NCBI GenBank assembly: GCA_941918925.1
Contig: OW799236.1
Location: 80,936,213 to 81,000,212, forward strand
DNA: 64,000 bases
Reading direction: 5' to 3'
Source: Phyto melanocephala
Lineage: Eukaryota > Arthropoda > Insecta > Diptera > Rhinophoridae
The notes below the pieces were generated by a model. That model was not told the DNA's origin. It saw nothing but the letters and a program-made list of their open reading frames with translations, and did not search any database. Each line of letters starts with the position of its first letter. Position 1 is the first letter of the stretch. Shown piece by piece: positions 58,041 to 64,000 of this stretch. The position numbers and the translations under genes are program-made.

Positions 58041-60044
58041 TTATAAATGCTTTGGTAAATGTTTCATTTCTTGCCTCATTTTATGTCTATCTTTTCTTAT
58101 TTTCTTAAGATACCCGTACAAGTTTTTGTTATTCGTTTAAATTTAAATTGAAAACTTTGCACATTTACACCAAAAAAGTAATATTTTATTTCAAAAATCT
58201 CTGCGAACACGAGTGAGTATGTGCGTGTTTAACATGTGTTTGTATATGTGTGAAATCTTAATCAGCATGTGTTAGTTGGTGTATGTTTAAAGATGACTGC
58301 GTAGGTGGGGTGGAAGCGTGTGCATGCGTGTGTACAATATTACATACGCACGTATTGTCTTTAAATACGCATACACGCATTGTTAACGCACCCTAAAAAT
58401 ATACTATGATTTTGTGTTTAACTTGATTTTTTTTTATTTACATTTATTCTCTAACAAGCTGTTAAGATTATAACGAATTTAAAGTTTTTATGATGTGGAC
58501 TGAATTTTAAATGAGTTTAATTTTGTTGTAACAATTTACTTAAGTTTTCGCAGTGTTATTGAGGTAGTTAAAGGAGATATTAAATATGTAGAGATTTTGT
58601 CAAGATATTGTAAAGGTTTTCATTTGAAACACAGTAATTGCGAAAAGAATTTTTTGTTTTGATTTTTTTTTAATATAAGTTTAAATTGTATGATTATAAT
58701 ACTTAAAATTTTATAAGTTGCATATCTGTTTTTGTTTATTATTTTTAGCTTGAGGCAATATATTTATATTTCATATAAACAGTATAACAGCATAGATTTG
58801 TTATGCGCAATCTATTATCCTTAATATTTAACTTTCTTCTGATCAATAATAATCAACAAAATCTTTTATTCAGTGACCATTACGTTACACAAACAAAAAA
58901 CAACTTTGACAGTGATATACAATTTTAATTTCAAAAGTTTGTTTCAAAAATTTTCAGAACAACGAAAGAAAAAGTTAAAAAAAGAAAAAACAAAGAGATC
59001 AACCATAAATAAATTCATTCAAATACAAAAGTTTTAAGCTTCGAATGAAAACCATAAAACTATGCAGGTACTACAACACTTCAAATTATTTGCCCAAACA
59101 CCCGCTTTCTCTTTTTTCCACTCCACATAGTCAATTGTTTTGGTTGATGTGTGTAAGTATGCAGTTGTACATAAAAATAAAAACAAAATACAAAACATCA
59201 GCAGTACAGTAGTAGAAATACATTGAAATCAAATAAATAAAAACTGTAACTACCAATATTCACAAACACACCTACAACAATACCATAAAGAGAGAACAAC
59301 TTGAAAGTTTAAAATAAAACAAACAAAACTAGTTGAATAAACCCTTTTTAAACCAGAAAACTAAACCTAACTACAACTTTTCTTTAACACAATACAGAAA
59401 TGAAGAAAACAAATGAAAAATTTGAAAACAATAACAAAACTTTAAAACTAGAGAAAAATGAAAGAAAAACAAAAAATTACGTTCTAGGAAAACATTTTAT
59501 CAGAAAACAAAAGAAAAAAGTCAAGTTCATTAACAAGAGAGTAACAGAGCACGAAAAGTTTGAAAGTGAATATGAAAAGTCTGTACGTGAACTTTGAAAG
59601 ATAATTTTAGACATTTAACAGGGTGGACTTATAATTATTAAAAATAAAAGTTTTTACAGTAGAAACACCAGCAGACACATTTGCCAGAATTTTAATTGAT
59701 GATTTTCAAGTTCAAAAAATGTTCAGTCCACTTTTCGTCTAATAGTAAGCAGCTTAAAATAAATATAAACCAATTTTTTTGATTTTTGATGAAAGCTGTT
59801 ACACCTTGCGAAGACTCTTTTCCGTCAACTAAAACAAAAATTAATGTTCGGACAGTTAGTTTTTGTTATCCCCTAATTTTGTTTAATTAAGGCGAATTCA
59901 CTATAAGTCCTTATAAGTCTTAAGGTGTCTAAAGTTTGATTATGTTTACAAATATCCGAGCTGTAAGAAAAGTCGTTGTAATATCCAATAACTTATTAAC
60001 TACAAATAGTGAAAAAAGAATGTGGTTTAAAAATCATACTATAG
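58041..60044. other. AT-rich stretch with GT-rich part, no gene recognised
   Basis: 58205-58390 is rich in GTGTG/ACACGC words. 58960-59400 is A-rich. A 65-codon Lys/Asn/Glu-rich frame (59400-59597) is low complexity. ACAGGGTGGACTT near 59620 resembles a mariner terminus but has no partner. Confidence 0.5.
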
Positions 60045-60345
60045 TAAATGTGAATAAATGTGAATGTTTGTATGTTTGGATGTTTGGATATTTGTTACTC
60101 AATCACGCAAAAACGGCTGAACGGAACTAAATGAAATTCGGAACATGGATAGATAACAACCTAGATTAACACATAGGCGATTCCTTATCACGATAATAAC
60201 GCGAAGTCGTTGCCCAACTCATCATCATACATCCTAAATGGGTTGTTTTTGTTGTAAATATTTTTATTTTTGTTGTTAATACTAAGTCTACCTTTTATCC
60301 CGATAACTACGCAGACGAAGTCCCGGCCACAAGCTAGTGTATAAT
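60045..60345 (+). mobile_element. insect-wide non-autonomous repeat (Helitron- or RTE-tail type)
   Basis: The order of phrases is familiar from many insect genomes: AATCACGCAAAAACGGCTGA ACGG, ATGAAATTCGGAACATGGAT, CTAGATTAACACATAGGC, TTTTATCCCGATAA, then GCAGACGAAGTCCCGGCCAC AAGCTAGT. A CTAG(T) terminus after a GC-rich string suits Helitrons, but RTE-derived tails look similar, so the class is uncertain. Confidence 0.5.
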
Positions 60346-60396
60346 AATTTTTTTTGTATTGAAAGTAAATCTACAAAATCAAGTGAAAAAAAAATT

Positions 60397-60530
60397 TAAA
60401 TATTTGTATTGTTCCATTTGCAAAAAGTGGCAATCTGCTGGTCTTGAAAGTTTCTTCCTCGTTTCGGAGGACCGCAGTCTTAAGTGGACTAAAATTAGCG
60501 ATATGGATTTCTGCCGACACTTTTTTTAAT
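60397..60530 (+). pseudogene. possible THAP-like zinc finger scrap
   Basis: The frame reads YCSICKKWQSAGLESFFLVS EDRSLKW followed by DFCRHFF. C-x2-C, SFF, a W about 20 residues on and C-x2-H recall a THAP domain, which occurs in transposases such as P element. The loop lengths are short and there is no AVPTIF motif. Low certainty. Confidence 0.25.
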
Positions 60531-61220
60531 CAAATTTTATAAAAGCGGTTAGAAGTGTTGTGATGTTATGTTGCCAAATGTTGTGCCAATGTAGGTATGG
60601 AATAGTATTGGATTATGTGCGTAAGATGACTATATTTATTATATTATTAATATTATTATTATTATTCAAGAATTTAAAATTCCTTAAAACAACACCGCTG
60701 TTTTGCTATCAGTTACAGGACAGCTTACAGAAGCTTCGTTAATTTCCAATAAGGAACAGACGGAATTTTCCATGAAAGAACTTACTAAATTATGCCATTA
60801 AATAACCTTAAAAAACACGGGTTTGTTGTTTTTAATTTAACTTATTGTTGCAATTCAATTTTGTACAATTTTTATTATTATTATTTCAAATATAAATAAA
60901 AAAATTTTGAACTTATAGCCTAAATATAAAAATTTAATGTAAAAGATAGAAAAAGTACATAAAATGTAAAATACAGACAGATTTTGCGTTTATTTAAGAA
61001 TAAAAAAAATGTATATTTTATTACAAATAAGTATTTAGTATTTTTCTTCGTAAAATATTTAATAAAAAGTTTGTTTATTGTAAATAAAAAAAGATTTTTA
61101 TAAATTTGTTTCTAGCCCACATACCTCTTAACCAACCGTCTTGAAGTGCTGTCCCACCCGTGCCCAACTACAATTCGAGTTTTTTTTATAAGCAAACCAG
61201 GCTGATTAAGTGATTTAAAA
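60531..61220. other. AT-rich stretch, nothing recognised
   Basis: (ATT)n lies near 60635-60665. No gene. Confidence 0.5.
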
Positions 61221-61560
61221 TGTGGCTATTGTTATTGTGGCGAATGCAAAGATGATGATTTCTTTCTTTAAAGCTGGCAAATTTCTAGAGTCGGGAGTGT
61301 GAAAAGTAACTACATCTGGTTAAGAGGAGCTGATTGAATAAACTGAGATTTACCACTTGGAACTGTTGTAGTAGTTATTTCACTACTTTAGGAATTTTTG
61401 TTCACATTGAGATCAACAATAGACGGTGAACCTAATGCATTCATTCATAATATGGTACCTGGCTTACCAGTTTTCCAAAATATTTCGCTAGGAGTAGGCA
61501 TAGATGACGACGTTAAACCTAGAGAATTATTGGGGCCCTGCAAAATACTAGCTAATGCAT
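61220..61560 (-). pseudogene. Ser/Thr-rich open segments of unknown origin, minus strand
   Basis: On the minus strand one frame reads GPNNSLGLTSSSMPTPSEIF, then WKTGKPGTIL, GSPSIVDLNVNKNS, SSEITTTTVPSGKSQFIQSA P, with single stops between. Composition is more protein-like than the neighbouring DNA and unlike chance AT-rich frames. I do not recognise the family. It lies near the THAP-like scrap on the other strand and may be debris of an unidentified element. Confidence 0.3.
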
Positions 61561-61699
61561 ACTTTTAAATTGAAATAACCTTATTTGTATTTCCCGCTCC
61601 AAAGGTACCAATGCCTTTTACAATCCATTGAATACACTATATTCGGTAACTTAAGTACAGGTTTTTGAAAATAATGAAATAAATAAAGTTCTGTAAAAC

Positions 61700-61774
61700 A
61701 ATATCTGAGTGTGTTTAAATAAATAAAGTGCTCTAATTTTTATAATAAATTTCAAGTGTTATTGTTTGCAATAA
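61700..61774 (+). repeat. second copy of the LTR-like segment
   Basis: AATATCTGAGTGTGTTTAAA, TAAATAAAGTGCTCTAA and TTTCAAGTGTTATTGTTTGC align with 49542-49606. The upstream promoter-like part is absent. Confidence 0.65.
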
Positions 61775-61975
61775 AAAGAAGCCCCGGTATATTAAAGAAA
61801 CTAAATCAATGTTTCATAAAGGTACATATAAGCGTAACAATATACATATATTTTTATTGTTAATTTTAATAAAAACATTTAAAATTCAATATTCTCCTTA
61901 TACTTTTTATCTAAAATTGTTTATAATATATAATATAATATAAAACAAAAATAATTTACATATTGTTTCAATTAT

Positions 61976-64000
61976 CTTGCTTTGTCCGTATTTATGGACA
62001 TAGAGGGCGCTTTTGATAGGATCTCTTTTGATAAACTGGGAAATGCTCTCGATGAGCGAGGGGTCGATTCTGTTGTGGTGAAGTGGATCGGCGCCATGCT
62101 CAGATGTAGGGCAGTGAATCTCAGGAGCGGAAGCACCAGGATTCGGGGAAGGGTGGTCAGGGGATGTCCGCAAGGAGGGGTTTTATCACCTCTGCTGTGG
62201 AACATAACTGTGGACAGCCTTCTCAGGAGACTGGAGGTAATTGGCATACATACGGTAGGTTATGCGGATGATGTGGCAATTATGGTTGGTGGTAAGTTCA
62301 TGGAGACCATTTTAGGTTGCATGAGAAAGGCGCTCAGAGTAACCGAAGAATGGTGTTGTGAACAGGGACTAACCATAAATGCTGGCAAGTCGGATGCTAT
62401 GCTCTTCACGCGGAGAAGGAAGGGCATAGAGATTGAATCCTTAATGCTTTTTGGAACCGAGATCAACGTGTCCAAGAAGGTGAAATATCTGGGGGTAACG
62501 CTGGATATGAAACTAACCTGGAATGATCATGTTGAGGTAAGGGTACAGAAGGCAAAGAGGATTCTGCATCAGTGTAAACGGGTTTGCGGTCGGAAGTGGG
62601 GAATCTCACCTAAGGCTGCACACTGGATTTACACAGTGGTGGTGAGACCGACGATCACTTACGCATCTGTTGTCTGGTGGCCGAAGGCCTCCCAGGCGAC
62701 GATTAGGCGGAAGTTGGACGGGGTTCAAAGGATTGCTTGCATTGGTATATGTGGCGCGATACGTACCACACCAACGCAAGCGATGGAGGCAATGCTGGGA
62801 CTGCTGCCGTTGGATTTATTTGTAAGGGAGACGGCGGCAAGATCGGCGATTCGGATGCGAAGCGATGGCATGTGGTATCGCTTTGGATCGGTTTTGGGGC
62901 ATAGAAGATTCCTGGACCTCGTGGATAAAGAGGTTAGGGAGGCTCAGATGCCGATGGAGCGCATGAGTCGAGTGAAAGTGGTCGAAAGGCTACATCACAC
63001 GCTCATAGCGGATGGATTCATGCACGATGAGTGCATGGAGAATGACATCAGTATCTTTACTGATGGGTCCTTTATGGACGGAAGGGCAGGTGCTGGTGTG
63101 TACTCATCTGAGTTAAACTTATCCTGCACCCTGAATCTGGGGGAGTACGTGTCAGTCTATCAGGCAGAAATGCTTGGTTTGCTGCACGCGTTGGACCACC
63201 TGTTGGAATGTCGAATGTATGGGAAGAGAATTCTTATTGCACTTCACAACCAGTCAGTTATAAAACGTATGCAGCGGATAGATGTGAACTCCTCTTTGGT
63301 GCTTGAGTGTGTTCTAAAGCTCAATAGGTGTGCCTCTACAAATGAGGTAACGCTGATGTGGGTTAAGGGACACGTGGGCATAGCTGGGAATGAGGCTGCT
63401 GACGAACTTGCGAAGAAGTGGTCTGAGGCTGCATTCTGCGGACCGGAACCCAGAACTGCTCTGGGTAATGGGTTAGTGCGGGCGAGGATCTTTCAATTGG
63501 TGAACTCTATAAACTTGCAAAGGTGGATGGAGGGAACCACGTGTAGACAGGCCCGTATGGTGCTCAGGGAGCCACTTGGCAGGGGTGCAGTGAAGATACT
63601 CGGTTTTAATCGGAGTATGATGAGCTGGATCACTGCGTTGATTACAGGACATGGTAACTTCAAATATCATCTGAAGAGGATGCAGATCGTGGATGATGAT
63701 ATTTGTGGAATGTGCCTGGAGGATGCCGAGACGGCAGCGCATGTAGTATGCGAGTGTCCGGCGTTGGCGAGCGGAAGATTAAGGATCACAGGCAAGCACA
63801 CTTTATGTGTGAGTGCGATGGGGGACCTTAGTCTGAGGGAGATGCTGGCGATTACAAAGGACTGTGCGATGAGGATTGTCGACAATCACCAGTCGGCAGT
63901 GTGAAATCGTTTTCCTAGTCCAGAGCAAACGCCGGTTGTGGCGCGGGACTCAGTGATTGAAGGTATACTGATCGGTAGACACGGAATCAGTGAGGAGCGA
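61976..64000 (+). mobile_element. young 5'-truncated RNase H-bearing LINE, runs off the window
   Basis: The GC-rich body starts abruptly after AT-rich DNA (about 61976-61982), within RT motif A coding sequence. The ORF ends at 63904 and the 3' UTR continues to the window edge, so the 3' end and target duplication lie outside. An intact frame over 1.9 kb indicates a recent insertion. Confidence 0.88.
61982..63904 (+). CDS. LINE ORF2: reverse transcriptase (from motif A) plus RNase H plus zinc knuckle
   Basis: This is an open frame of 640 codons with no stop. It has no ATG at its left edge (first codon TTG), because the copy is truncated. FMDIEGAFD (residues 4-12, motif A Asp), RGCPQGGVLSPLLWN (motif B) and GYADDVAIM (YADD, residues 94-97) form the RT active site. 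AGKSDAMLFT and VKYLGVTLDMKLTW follow. The thumb contains RPTITYASVVWWPK and ICGAIRTTPTQAM. RNase H: FTDGSFMDG (about 360), YQAEMLGLL, then IALHNQSV, where the third acidic residue (usual DSQ) is His422. Then VKGHVGIAGNEAADELA. The end carries TGHGNFKYHLKRM and the knuckle CGMCLEDAETAAHVVCECPA. Endonuclease, ORF1 and N-terminal RT are absent. Probably LOA-like; related to the copy at 40.2 kb. Confidence 0.9.
   Translation: MSVFMDIEGAFDRISFDKLGNALDERGVDSVVVKWIGAMLRCRAVNLRSGSTRIRGRVVRGCPQGGVLSPLLWNITVDSLLRRLEVIGIHTVGYADDVAIMVGGKFMETILGCMRKALRVTEEWCCEQGLTINAGKSDAMLFTRRRKGIEIESLMLFGTEINVSKKVKYLGVTLDMKLTWNDHVEVRVQKAKRILHQCKRVCGRKWGISPKAAHWIYTVVVRPTITYASVVWWPKASQATIRRKLDGVQRIACIGICGAIRTTPTQAMEAMLGLLPLDLFVRETAARSAIRMRSDGMWYRFGSVLGHRRFLDLVDKEVREAQMPMERMSRVKVVERLHHTLIADGFMHDECMENDISIFTDGSFMDGRAGAGVYSSELNLSCTLNLGEYVSVYQAEMLGLLHALDHLLECRMYGKRILIALHNQSVIKRMQRIDVNSSLVLECVLKLNRCASTNEVTLMWVKGHVGIAGNEAADELAKKWSEAAFCGPEPRTALGNGLVRARIFQLVNSINLQRWMEGTTCRQARMVLREPLGRGAVKILGFNRSMMSWITALITGHGNFKYHLKRMQIVDDDICGMCLEDAETAAHVVCECPALASGRLRITGKHTLCVSAMGDLSLREMLAITKDCAMRIVDNHQSAV

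Noticed and set aside
59400..59597. Lys/Asn/Glu-rich 65-codon frame with ATG
   Set aside because: A-rich composition explains it. A real untranslated exon or coding start cannot be supported from sequence alone.
59618..59740. ACAGGGTGGACTT as a mariner end
   Set aside because: It resembles the end at 22805, but there is no transposase remnant and no clear inverted partner.
61907..63885. Minus-strand frames of 71-91 codons
   Set aside because: Shadows of the GC-rich LINE ORF on the plus strand.

Overview
The window is AT-rich eukaryotic DNA with no confident host gene. It reads as intergenic or intronic DNA of a higher (cyclorrhaphan, probably calyptrate) fly. The clues are many DINE-1-like elements with the fly-specific layout: a 5' hairpin, a conserved block next to a CATAAAGTATATAT-like string, GTCCGTCTGTCC repeats, and a 3' GAATATAGCGCTCTTACTTGTT tail after a small hairpin. 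There are also at least eight mariner relics, RNase H-bearing LINEs, a 72-bp fly-sized intron and small TA/TTA-flanked MITEs. The species call is inference. I saw no rRNA, tRNA, CRISPR or prokaryotic operon.

Layout. 1-9.5 kb: a 1.28-kb CAC-ended terminal-inverted-repeat transposon with a cysteine-rich exon; an RTE-like LINE relic; and a mariner split by about 0.9 kb that contains two spliced exons of a DUF4806-like protein. 9.5-12.8 kb: a cluster of three DINE copies, two of them a recent 648-bp tandem duplication, then a MITE and a DINE arm. 14.7-18.7 kb: DINE, MITE, mariner and LINE scraps. 22-32 kb, the densest part: a mariner, a tRNA-like SINE candidate next to an opposite-strand LINE, and a LINE whose 3' UTR was split by a DINE. 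A second DINE copy lies in opposite orientation, giving a 5.7-kb imperfect palindrome with a mariner relic in its spacer. One arm holds a 194-bp insertion with a hammerhead-ribozyme-like core. 33-42 kb: more DINEs, one with a nested 117-bp MITE, then a mariner 5' end and a 5'-truncated LINE with a clear 9-bp target-site duplication. 44.8-58 kb: a 413-bp MITE, mariners, LINE relics and a further DINE. 60-64 kb: a Helitron- or RTE-like repeat, a THAP-like scrap and a young LINE whose 640-codon RT/RNase H frame is open and runs off the window.

How it fits together: this is a nested graveyard of transposable elements, and relative ages can be read from who interrupts whom. The youngest-looking pieces are the LINE at 62 kb, the DINE tandem duplication at 10-11.5 kb, and the LINE at 40-41.7 kb (one stop). 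The mariners are all dead. Open frames below about 110 codons elsewhere look like chance or low complexity.
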